A stretch of DNA of 64,000 nt from Closterium sp. Naga37s-1 (taxonomy: Eukaryota; Streptophyta; Zygnematophyceae; Desmidiales; Closteriaceae): assembly GCA_947471745.1 (NCBI GenBank), contig CANJKZ010001036.1, forward strand, positions 186,001-250,000, given 5' to 3'. The stretch's first letter is position 1, and every line of letters begins with the position of its first letter. The notes below the pieces were generated by a model that searched no databases, was not told the origin of the DNA, and worked only from the letters and a program-made list of their open reading frames with translations. The position numbers were made by a program, and so were the translations under genes. This document shows positions 1-9,979 of the stretch, piece by piece.

Positions 1-2261
1 AAATCCTCGCGAAAGCATCAACGCCGAAACTTATTTCGACTTCGCCGACACCGGTTACGTTACACCTGCAGAAGTCAACACCAACGAAGCAGAACGCATA
101 GGGCCCAACTTCATACCTGACCCAAAAACAGGCGACGAAGCAGCTTATCCCGAGGACACAACTCACCCCCGCTACACACAGAGTGGCCTCCAGGTACTCG
201 GCCTAGTCACCGCGGTCCACGGCACGGAAACTCCTAAGGAGCCTGCCACAGTTCAGCAGGCTCTGGGGGGGGAGCATAAGGAAAAATGGCGTGAAGCCAT
301 GGACAAGGAACTGAAAGCACTGAAGGAGCGCAACACCTAGAAAGTTGTCCCCATCGGCGTGGCACGAAACAAAACAATACTCACCGGGAAGTGGGTCTTC
401 CGTGTGAAGACGAAAGCAGACGGCACCATTGACAAGTTCAAGGCACGCTGGGTCGTACGCGGCTTCGACCAAGAGCATGGACGTGACTTCACCGAGACAT
501 TCGCTCCGGTCAGCCGACACACTTCGCTACGAATTCTTCTCGCGATCGCTGCCATGAAGAAAAATAAATTGCGGCAAATCGACGTCGCCAATGCATTTCT
601 CTACGCACCTGTTGACGCCGAAATCTTCGTTGAACTCCCACACGGTTCCCACGGAGAACCTAACCAAGTCTGCCAGCTACTGAAGTCATTGTACGGTATT
701 AAATAGGCCCCGAGACTGTGGCAGCAGTACTTACACGCTCGACTTACTCGCATCAGATTCCGGCAGCTACCGCACGACCAAGGCATGTACCGGCTCACAA
801 AAGGCGACGACTATATTCTATTAATCGTCTACGTAGACGATCTACTCTACATCGGGTCGACCGACAACGTCACTACCTGGTTCGAAGGGGAGCTACAATA
901 AGACCTCACGCTCACAGTGTCATCTACCGTCACGCAATATCTCGGCCTAAACATTCAGGAAGAAGAAAACGCGATCTACCTCAACGCTGCAAAGTACGCC
1001 GACACCATCGCCAAACGCTTCTCACTTACGCCGACCACCATCTCTACGCCATACCGCTACACGGCAGGAAACAACAAAGAAGGATCCGCTCCACTAAAAT
1101 CCGCCGACATACGCAACTACCAGAGGAAGCTGGGATGCCTCCTCTTCGCAGCTGTTACTTGTCGTCCAGACCTATCGTACTCCGCAAGCCAACTCGCAAC
1201 TTATCTCAAGAGACCTGAAGGAGAACACATGGCCGAACTCGACCGTGCTCTTCACTATCTCGTCAGCACCGCAACCGTCGGTCTAACCTACCACAAAAAC
1301 GGGACTACGATACCTAAACTAGTCGGCTACGTCGACGCAGATCACGCCGGCGATCCCAACAACAGACGCTCACGCACCGGCTACATCTATCGCCTCGAAC
1401 CTATCGGACCTATTTCCTGGCAATCGAGCAAGCAGGAACTAATCGCTCTCTCCTCAGCTGAAGCTGAATATATCGCACTCTGCTCAGCCACCAAGGAAGG
1501 ACTGTACCTTCGCGAACTTCTGGAGGAGGCAAAGGTGGCTCAGTTACCCAGCTTCTCCTTGTTCTGCGACAAAAGTCGGCAATTCGCATAGCCAACAAAA
1601 ACGGATTCACGAACAGGACGAAGCATATCGCCCTGCGATATTTCTTCGTAAAGGACGAGATCGAGAAGGGGAGACTTGAGCTGTCTTACTGTCCCACATC
1701 CGAGATGGCAGCTGATTACCTGACCAAGAAGCTCGGAAAGTCGAAGTTCGAATATTGCATGCTGCTGACTTGACAAAGCCACGTCATCAGCAGCAACACT
1801 CCAGAAGCGAAGGAGAGTGTTGGAAACAACTAATTTAAGCGCCTCTGTCGTGTCGAAACATCAAGACATAAGCGAAGCAAATCATATCGAAGAATCAGCG
1901 AGTCAACTCTCGGAGGTTGATCAACTGCTGGAGGTTACGCGAAAGTCAAAGGTCAGCGACCTTTGACCTGACAAATACAGCGCGACAGCAAGGACAAACA
2001 ACTGACTCGCTACTGAGCAGTTGCCCGAGTCGACACTGTATCAAACCGCAATAGCAACAGTAATACGGTTATTAACCGTATCTCTTCATATTCCTTGTAT
2101 CCTTATAAAAGCTTGTATCTCTTTCCTTTAATCAATCGACTTTGCCCTCACAAACCAGCGCAAGGTGGTTCACAAGTCTTTACTTAACGCTTCCGCTATT
2201 ACACCAGTCCTACTTAGAATTTAGTCCTGCTAAAGATCCTAAGGGCTTTTTCAGCCCAACA
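1..2261 (+). mobile_element. Copia LTR retrotransposon A, 3' part (A/M family)
   Basis: This is the 3' part of a Ty1/copia element that begins left of the window. The reverse transcriptase fingers/palm region is recognisable near 300-900 (KWVFRVK, FKARWVVRGF and YVDDLLY-type motifs). RNase H follows near 1230-1780 (YVDADHAGD, SSAEAEYIAL, ALRYFFVKDEI). A 3' LTR closes the element. Its order and sequence match element M at about 55262-57394. It is a fossil with several breaks. Age is not measurable because only one LTR is in view. The right LTR end abuts a SINE-like repeat directly. Confidence 0.93.
1818..2261 (+). repeat. 3' LTR of Copia A (444 bp)
   Basis: The repeat starts TGTTGGAAAC and ends CAGCCCAACA, matching the 440-bp LTR at 51471-51910. 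It holds a perfect hairpin, GTCAAAGGTC at 1945-1954 and GACCTTTGAC at 1958-1967, which the M copies largely retain. Confidence 0.88.
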
Positions 2262-2595
2262 TAGACCACTAGGAGAAAAGGGCTTGTTAAGTAGCGGGTC
2301 AGTGCGCCCATAACCCCCAAGGACAACGAGCCTGTAACCCTTCCCTAGGATCAATCGGGGATCATCAGTGGACCTCTGACACCCCCCCGCACTGGGATGC
2401 CCGAAGTGCATACACTGGGATTCGACCCGAGACCTTCGCTCTGATAGCATGTCAGAATCCCAGTCACCAGACCACTAGGATAAAAGGGCTTGTTAAGTAG
2501 CGGGTCAGTACGCCCATAACCCTTTAGGACAACAAGCATGTAACCCTTCCCTATGATCAATCGGGGATCACCAATGGACCTCTGACACTGTCCCA
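2262..2595 (-). repeat. tRNA-derived SINE-like repeat, about 1.5 units
   Basis: On the minus strand a tRNA-like head (about 2400-2484) is preceded and followed by copies of the same ~110-130-bp tail, so the arrangement is tail-head-tail. The head has an A-box-like TGGTCTGGTGA (2466-2476), an anticodon-like arm with a perfect TCTGA/TCAGA stem and 7-nt loop inside 2438-2458, and a B-box-like GGGTCGAATCCC near 2418-2429. A relative lies at 62312-62506 on the plus strand, where both boxes are canonical (TGGTCTAGTGG; GGTTCGAATCC). RNA polymerase III promoter boxes plus an unrelated tail are the hallmark of tRNA-derived SINEs. No poly(A) or simple-repeat end is obvious. The family is not one I can name. 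Confidence 0.6.
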
Positions 2596-2756
2596 CGCTG
2601 TCGTGATGTGACAGTGTGCTGGATAAGATGACAATCGGCTCATCCGATTGCGCAGGTGCATTTGCGGGTGCTTGTGTTGGTGCTAGTGCATTCACCGTGG
2701 ATTGCTGGCGGGCGGAGTCACGTTACGCCGTGAGTGTCGCGATTTCGAGCGCCGAA

Positions 2757-3409
2757 TCTTAGAGTTGGCGGACGAGCCGGTCGAGTTGCTCCTGCGTCAA
2801 CGTCGCGAGATTGATTTCGGCCATGGCGGGGGTGTCCGGCAAGCTCAGCGAGAGCCTCAGTCGTGGCCGTGCGTGCTTTCGAGAGAGCACCTCGAGCGGC
2901 AGTTCATGAACGCTGAGAGACGTCTACCCCCTCCAAAAAATGAGAGAGTGGGGAAGCTAAGGTGTGGGTGCAGTCCGAGAAGAGATCGTAGGCTCTGAAT
3001 ACCAAGTGTTACGAGTGCAATTGAGCGAGCGAGCGAGAATTGCACTATCGAAGCAAAACAATACAATGAGCTAAGGCATGAACGAAGAATATACCGTATA
3101 GCGAAGCTAGCGTGGTAACGGTAACGCGAGAAAATGGGGTGCGCTACGGGCCTAGCGCCGAGGTTGGGAAATGTCGAGGCGGATGTCCGGAGCGCGGGTT
3201 ACCAACCGAACCGTGAGGTTGGGTCGCATCGTGAATAGTGGCGGGCCGCGGGAGTCGTAGTCGAGGTGAGTGTCGCGAGCAGGTAACGCTTCACTGTTGG
3301 GTGCAGATGGCGGGAATGGTCATGTACGCGGTATTCAGGGGCGCGAAATATGGAGAAGGAATTTTCCTTACAGCATACTCACCCAGCGATAGAATGTCAC
3401 ATTTCAACA
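2757..3409 (-). mobile_element. 5' end of a minus-strand LTR element (Q), fossil
   Basis: A primer-site-like sequence (plus-strand complement GGCTCTGAATACCA, 2991-3004) lies two bases from a TGTTACGAG LTR terminus at 3007, the spacing seen in the other elements here. On the minus strand a leader runs to an ATG at 2822 that begins a short Gag-like peptide (MAEINLATLTQEQL...). The LTR may extend to a ...TTTCAACA end near 3409, and a TATA-like stretch lies at 3085-3100. It is broken, and only the 5' end is recognisable. The family is uncertain (Copia by primer site). Confidence 0.4.
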
Positions 3410-3429
3410 CTTGTTGGCAACTTGTGAAT

Positions 3430-3450
3430 GCCCTGATAAATTATCAGGGC
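3430..3450. other. Strong short inverted repeat beyond the PAM68 stop
   Basis: GCCCTGATAA and TTATCAGGGC are separated by one A, giving 10-bp perfect arms. It lies about 215 bp beyond the PAM68 stop codon, so it could fold in the 3' UTR or be a transposon relic. No function is shown. Confidence 0.35.
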
Positions 3451-3665
3451 CTGATTGCCATAACAAGGCGTAGAAGAGAGACATACGGTACTACCAAGGC
3501 AAGCAGCAGGTGCCACTAGAACGGATGCTTGGACGGAACCTAGCTTATTCGAACCAGACGTTTTAGATAACTACAAAAATCCATACACACTCAGTAATAG
3601 GAGTTCAGTAGGATAGCTTGACGCTGTGCCTGTGGATCGAAAACTCTTGCAGACATAAGTGAGGC

Positions 3666-4226
3666 TCACTTCTTGCCTTTCCCCATGGTCTGCATGAACA
3701 CTGGCCAATTCGCCTTGAATTCCGTCCAGCCTAACAGCGAACCTTCTCTAAGCGGATCCCAGCTCGTCGAGATCACTCCGTAAGAAATCCCTAATCCGGA
3801 GCCGCCGAAGGTGAACAACGACGTAAGTAGCGGCAGCCAATCCGGAACGTCCACTTTTTGGATGACCTTAAGATAGTAGAAGAGCGGGAAAAACGACAGG
3901 CCGATGAACAGAGGCACGCCGACGGTGAATGCGAGCCGCTTCAAGATGCGATTTGTAACCACTTCGGGAACTTCATCGTCAATGTCCTCGCGAACGGTCT
4001 TCACAACGGGTTCCTCCTTGACCTGTTCTACCGGCTTCGGCGGAGACGCGGGTTTCACAGGCTTCGTTCCGAAACCCTTGGGGGATTGCGCCAACGCTCT
4101 TACTGACACCGCACGGCGGCAAATATACGAGCTTCCAGGGGCAGAGCGGCAACGAGACTGCAGCAATGTCAACTGGGACGTTGACGACGTGAGGGAGCTT
4201 AGCTGACTTAGCGCCTGGACCCCCAT
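3666..4226 (-). CDS. PAM68: PAM68-like photosystem II assembly protein, chloroplast
   Basis: A 186-residue protein. In Arabidopsis, PAM68 is a thylakoid membrane protein needed for early photosystem II assembly, and cyanobacteria carry a homologue (Sll0933). Visible parts: an N-terminal Ser/Arg/Ala-rich region (about 1-48) that looks like a chloroplast transit peptide; a Pro/Lys/Glu-rich segment (about 52-80); an acidic patch (80-90, EDIDDEVPEVV); membrane segment 1 (about 98-119); a short loop; membrane segment 2 (about 131-153), which runs into the family signature at 144-166 (GLGISYG, then SWDP and EGSLLG). The C-terminus is basic (GKGKK). I chose the ATG at 4226 because it starts the transit-like region; upstream in-frame codons have no ATG. 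Length fits the family and no intron is needed in the coding part. It is the only clear host gene in the window. The paralogous NDH-assembly protein PAM68L is the main alternative. Confidence 0.9.
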   Translation of the reverse strand: MGVQALSQLSSLTSSTSQLTLLQSRCRSAPGSSYICRRAVSVRALAQSPKGFGTKPVKPASPPKPVEQVKEEPVVKTVREDIDDEVPEVVTNRILKRLAFTVGVPLFIGLSFFPLFYYLKVIQKVDVPDWLPLLTSLFTFGGSGLGISYGVISTSWDPLREGSLLGWTEFKANWPVFMQTMGKGKK

Positions 4227-5315
4227 CGCGAGCTCCTGGACTACGAGCTGAGAGACCTTACTAACACGAGGGAACACGACTTACCAGGTTCTGACAGCTG
4301 CAGCTGATCCCCAAGTGGAGGGAGGAAAATTAGTTCACAAATAGGGTTGGACACTGGACATCTGTGAGTGGATAAGGGGTGGATCACGGATTGTACATTT
4401 CTGTTCATTTGTTGCGGTTGAGTACGATAGATTGCAATTTTGCGAGGTCAGTTGACCTCATCACTTTTAACCGTGACTCACCGCTTTAAACATCGAGAGA
4501 TGCAGTTTGAACGTACCATGCTGTGTGTGACACGCAGGTGTGAGGTTCAGGATGATCAAGGGAATGACGAAAGATGTCCCGTGCTGAAACGGTGGTGGGG
4601 GACAATCTTGACTGCTAGCCGTCAGCAAGTCAGTCAGGAAGGAACATTCCCAATTCTCGATGTTCCCCGTATTCCAACCAATCTCAACTTTCCACAAGTT
4701 CCCCCATGTTCCGCAATTCCCAAATTTCTTCTCGTCTTCCTGCCCGCTATTTTCCGCCAACATTTTTCCAGCTTCCCCCATCCGCGAATTCCTTCTGACA
4801 TACTCCCTCCATTTTGCACTCCCCATAAATTCTTCGGAAAGAGCATCAAGGGGGAGGAAATGACGGAGCGCCATGTTTTCTAGATTCCAATTCCAATGGG
4901 CAGTGGTTTTGACAGCACATCGCTCCACGCTCGCGTCCAATACATTGGGGCATATTATTTCTCCGCTTCCCCTTATGAGTCCACAAATACAGATTGTTAA
5001 TATGTTATGGGATATTCCAAATTTATTTGTCGAGTCCATAGCAAATGCACAGCTCGGGACAAAAAAATATAACCCTCATGGATGGTATGCCACATAAAAC
5101 GGCATCAAACCTAAACACCGTGAGGCAAGGTGTTTAGGATTGAAACCTCCCAAATGGCTTATCGTCCGAGTGAGATTTAGTTTTGCCACTGGCCTCTATA
5201 CTGAAACCAGGTAGACCTAGTATTTTCCATCCAATACGTCTGGTCACGAAAAATGGGAAATTGCAATAAAAACTGCCCGCGGAAATTGGGCGCGAGCGCG
5301 AAGCGAGTCGCGGTC
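4227..5315. other. Region upstream of PAM68, no gene recognised
   Basis: About 1.1 kb of host DNA upstream of PAM68. Short open frames on both strands show no recognisable domain or codon signature. A perfect 10-bp inverted repeat (CCTAAACACC at 5110-5119, GGTGTTTAGG at 5129-5138, 9-nt loop) is the main structure. A GTAAGT on the minus strand near 4279-4284 could be a donor site, but any intron ending before the ATG would be under 60 bases. Confidence 0.5.
4444..4459 (-). promoter_or_regulatory. Inverted TGACC (W-box-like) pair upstream of PAM68
   Basis: GAGGTCA and TGACCTC face each other with a 2-nt spacer, about 220 bp upstream of the PAM68 start codon. Each arm carries TGACC, and the minus-strand read includes the W-box core. 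The position fits a promoter element, but a binding factor is only inferred. Confidence 0.22.
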
Positions 5316-5320
5316 AAAGC

Positions 5321-5452
5321 TGTCAAAGTAACGAACAAGAATGATTGAACTATGAAAGAGTTGAGTACAAGTACTCACCTTAATTGAGTTGTAACCCTTA
5401 TGGGCTACCCCACTATAGCCTACACAAATGTAAGCACTATAACATTCTGACA
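5321..5452 (-). repeat. 3' LTR of B (132 bp)
   Basis: It starts TGTCAAAG and ends ATTCTGACA in plus orientation. It is followed by the conserved CACCCCCATAG stretch, the complement of the polypurine-like tract, which marks the 3' end of a minus-strand element. Confidence 0.9.
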
Positions 5453-8400
5453 CACCCCCATAGGCAAAGTGGGGGAGAACAAGTGGTCACAAGACCAGTC
5501 AAGAAAAGCAAAGCAAGCTCAGGGTGGATCACAAAGTCACCACACAGTCCAAGCACAAGCAAAGGGCCACAAGTCCAGTTCACATGCATAGTTATATAAA
5601 AGAGAACAAACAATACAGTGATCATACCCAAGCAAGTGTAAGTATGCAGGTATATATATCGATCACAGTACAAGCAAAATAACGCAGAGAGCAAGCGAGG
5701 CAAAGTAGGCACAAGGCCTAACCCAGTAGAGAAGCGCTGATGATCACCAGGCGGAAGTGCCTTGGTGAATATATCAGCAGTGTTGGCCCTAGTGGCCACG
5801 TACGCAAGACGAAGCTGGCCAGGCTGCTGCAACTCTCAAGCAAGGAGGTATCGCAGAGCGATGTGCTTCGTTCTGTGCTCCAGTCTGTGCTCCTGACACA
5901 AGGCAATCATGGCCGTGTTGTCTACGTACAGAACTGGAGGCGAACGAGGCTGCTCTCCCAATTCAGTCAGCAAGTAGGTGAGCCAGCGTAGCTCCTGTGC
6001 AGGCCATGGCTCCTGCGTAGATCTCAGCCTCACAACTGGAGCTGAGAACCGAAGACGAGCGGGTAGACCGCAAAACAATCAGAGCCGGAACCAAGCCTGA
6101 AGGTGTAACCCAGTGACGACCGCTGCGTAGCTGAGCCGTCAACCCAAGAAGCGTCTGCGTGACCAGTGAGGACAACTGGACCCCGTCCTCCAAGCACGAG
6201 CCCCATGCTCGACGTACTGCACAAGTAACGCAGTACCCTCTTCGTAGCATCCCAGTGCACCTTTCGGTGCCTACCGGGAGCCACATAGCGAGCCAGGAGG
6301 CTGAGAGGGTACAAGAGGTCAGGTCGTGTGCACGTCATCAGGTACATGAGGCAACCCACAAGCTCTGGGTACGGACCACTCGGCTCTACGGACTCGTCCG
6401 AAGATGGAACTGAGAGCGAGTGGCTGGTAGACAGAGGAGTGGGCAATGGCGAGGAGAACTGGAAACCGAAGCGCTGAAGGACCTGGTGCACCATGTGTGA
6501 CTGAGTCAGGGTGATGGTGCGCCGTGATCTGTCTCGGGTGATCTGCAAGCCAAGATAGCTGCGCAGTTCACCCAGGTCAGTGCAGGTGTGTCTCTTCTGC
6601 AGCTCCGACTTCACAAGGGTCAGTGCCTCAGTGTCAGCAGTGGCAAAGACAAGGTCGTCGACGTACTCGAGGACGTAGAACGGCGGCAGCGACGTGTCGG
6701 TGCGTAGAAACAGCGACGGGTCAGCAGTAGAAGGAGTAAACCCCAGACCTGCAAGTGTAGTCCTCACTGTGTCGTGCCACTCGGGAGGCGCCTGGCGGAG
6801 ACCGTAGACTGGCCGCCGGAGGCTCCACAAGGTACCTGCAGGAAACGACCCAGTGAAGCCAGGTAGGAGGCGCAGCCAGATCTCCTCGTGCAGGCCGCCC
6901 TGCAAGAAAGCTGTACTGAAGTCCAGAGAGTGCAACTCGTAGTCACACTGAGCTGCGACGTGCAGCAACACCCAAAGAGTAGTCATCTTCGGGGTGGGGG
7001 AGAAGGTCTGGAAGTAGTCGACCCCCTGTCGCTGACTGAAGCCTCTAGCAACGTAACGAGCCTTGAAGACAGGCGGAGAACCCGGCGACCGCTTCACCCT
7101 GAAAATCCACATGCCATCGGCTATGTTTGCCCGAGACGGGGGAACTGCGTCGACGTAAGTGCCTGTGGACTTCCAGGATGCCATCTCGGCATCCGTGGCT
7201 GCTTGCCACAGAGAGGAGTAAGGACCCGTAATCGCCTCTGCGTAAGAGCGCGGGGTCGGGATGTCTGGTGCATCCGGGTCTCTCTCAGGGGCAAGCAGCA
7301 TGGAAGCGAAACGAGGTATAGCAGCTGCAAGACACTCAAAGTCCTCCTGCCTGTCCTCAAGGACGTCCGTTCCTAGAGCACACTCACCCCCGACGGACGG
7401 AGGACTGGTAGACTCAAACTCAGGAACAAGAGAAGTGGCGTAGTCTAGACGACAGGCAGCAGCAACGTCAACCAGCTCAGCAACGAGGGCAGACGCAGCA
7501 GTGGACTCAAAAGAAGGGTCACTGACAACAGTGGCAAGGAGATGAGTGACAGTGGGACTGGCAGCACGAGCGCCGTCAGACTCAGGGTCACGGACGGCAG
7601 GAAGAGAGGACGCAGGAGGAGCAAGAAGAGGAACACGCAGTGGAACAGAGGAACGACGAAGTGCCATAGCGTGTGCGCTAGGGACAGGAGGAGGACGCGG
7701 ATGAGGAACTCGACGACCAGTGCGAACAGGGGAGGCAGGACGAGACTCAGGCGCACGACTCTCTGTAAGGCCGCCGGTCTGCTCAGGGTAAGGAGAAGGA
7801 GCAGGCAGTGGGGAGGCTGGCTATGACGGCGGCTACGACCGGTCAGGCGGTGGACATAGTAAGGGACGAGTAAGGCCAGTAGAAGACGGGACACCAAGAA
7901 CCTGCTGAAGCAGGGGAACAAAGTACGGTCGCGGCCGCATACCGCCTCCAGCACCACTACCACCAGCACCCCCAGCTCCAGCACCTCCAGCTCCAGGGTC
8001 AACTGCTCCAGCTCCTCCAGCTCCAGCGCCTCCCGCGCCAGTGCCTCCAGCTCCAGCACCACCAGCTCCATCTCCACCAGGCTCCGTAGGGTCTCCAGCT
8101 CCAGCCCCCCCAACACCACCAGTCCCGGCAGCTCTAGTACCCCTGGTACGAGCACCTCCAGGACCAGAAGCTGCAGCACCTCCGGTACCACCAGCTCCAG
8201 CAGTAACTCCAGCACCTCCAAGACGAGTAGCTCCAACGCCTCCAGCTCCAGTGCCTGTAGCGGCAGAGTCTCCAACTCCGGCAGCTCCACTCCGAAGGCG
8301 TGTGCGATGAGTAAACCACTCGCGCAGCTGCTGCGGGGTGAGAGGCTCTGGCCGGGGAGACAGTCATCGCGAAGCACCCGCAGGACCTCTAGAAGAAGCA

Positions 8401-9979
8401 GTACCACGAGGCTCAGCACCCCCAGACTCCTCACCCTCTGACTCAGCACCCCCAGGCTCCACACCCTCAGGCTTCGCACCCCCACGCTCAGCACCCCCAG
8501 GCTCAGCACCCCCAGGCTCAGCACCCCCAGACCCGGCACCCTCAGACTCAGCACCCCCAGGCTCTGCACCCCCAGGCTCCGCACACCCAAACGCAGCACC
8601 TTGAGCAGCACTTGAGACGACAGCTACCTCAACAGGCACAGTACCAAGGAGAGGGTCTACCTGAGACACACCTGAGGGAGCAGGACCCTGGGGGGGGAGG
8701 GGGTCTACCGGAGGGGGACCTGGAGCAAGGAAGAGCAGCGGGGGTGGGGGAGGGGCAGAGCGGTAGGGGAAGAGACGGTAAAAGAGAACCAACTTGTCAA
8801 ACGTGACGTCCTGAGAGGGGATGACACGGCGCGAGGTGGGGTGGTAAAACTGCTAGCCAGGCGCGTCAGGGGGGAAGCCAAGGAAGACGCAAGGAATAGC
8901 GCGGGCGGAGAGCTTGTCTGCGGACGTATCGCGAACAAAGGCACGAGAGCCCCAGACCCGGAACACCAACGCATCGCCAACCTTCCCCGTCCAACGCAGT
9001 GTAGGCGAGGTCTCCGGCAAGGAGACACGGGGCCAGAGGTTGAGCTGATGCGCAGCGTAGCGGACCGCAAACAACCACAGAAAATGGGGAGCAGCCGCAT
9101 GGATCATGGAGGTACGAGCGACCTCCATGACTAAGCCAATGCGGCGCTTAGCAATCCCATTTTGCTGAGGAGAGGCCGGAAGCATGAACGACTGGAGAAT
9201 GCCCTCCCCACAACAAAAGTCCCACAAGAGGTCGGAGGAAAACTCACCACCTCTGTCAGAGTGCAGACGCATGACAGGAAGGTCCGCACGGAACCGCTCG
9301 CGAAGCTGGAGACGGACAGCGCGGATCCAAGGGATCAAGACATCAGGGACCTCACCCTGGCTGCGCAAGAGGAAGACCGTGGTGTAACGCGTGTAGTCGT
9401 CAACAACCAGCAGAAAGTAGCGCTCGCGGCCCTGTCCAGTGACGCGGGCTGGGCCCCACATATCCATGTGGAGAGTCTGCAAGGGAGCAGTCGTAGGGGG
9501 AAACGAGGAGGAGTGAGGAGCGGCGCGCTGCCGCCCCTCGACGCAAGGAAGGAAGGGCGGGGCAGGCGAGGGCGGGAGGGGAGGCAGAGACCTGGGAAGA
9601 CCAGAGACAAGAAGGCGTGGCAGGGAGGGATGACCAAGGCGGTGATTCCACAGGATAGTCTGGTGCGACAGGAGGCAACACGAGCAAGGGAGTGCTACCG
9701 GACCTGACGCGGACACCTGGGCAGACGCAACTACCTGAGGAGGCTTAGTAGCCAGTGTGTACAGACTTGACCGTGGCCGACGTGTGAACATGGCCAGGTG
9801 GCGGCCCATCCGTGTACACGTGCAGATCGACACACGCTGACCCCCAGGAGTGGTGGTAGTGACCATCGCGTCCTGGAGAGCAGCGGTACTCACTGATTTC
9901 GTAGAGAACGAGGGGAGGTGAAGGCCTGACAGTGAGCCAGACGAAACCGCCGGACACGGGAGAACAGTGGAGGAACGGG

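Noticed and set aside
4227-4277. Longer PAM68 N-terminus starting at 4277
   Set aside because: It would need a GTG start; the ATG at 4226 begins a normal transit-peptide-like sequence.
4235-4285. 5' UTR intron of PAM68 from the GTAAGT at 4279-4284
   Set aside because: All acceptor candidates before the ATG give an intron under 60 bases, too short for typical plant-lineage splicing; transcript data would decide.
4467-5039. Open frames upstream of PAM68 (190 aa minus strand, 147 aa plus strand)
   Set aside because: No recognisable domain, unlikely composition, and they overlap each other on opposite strands.
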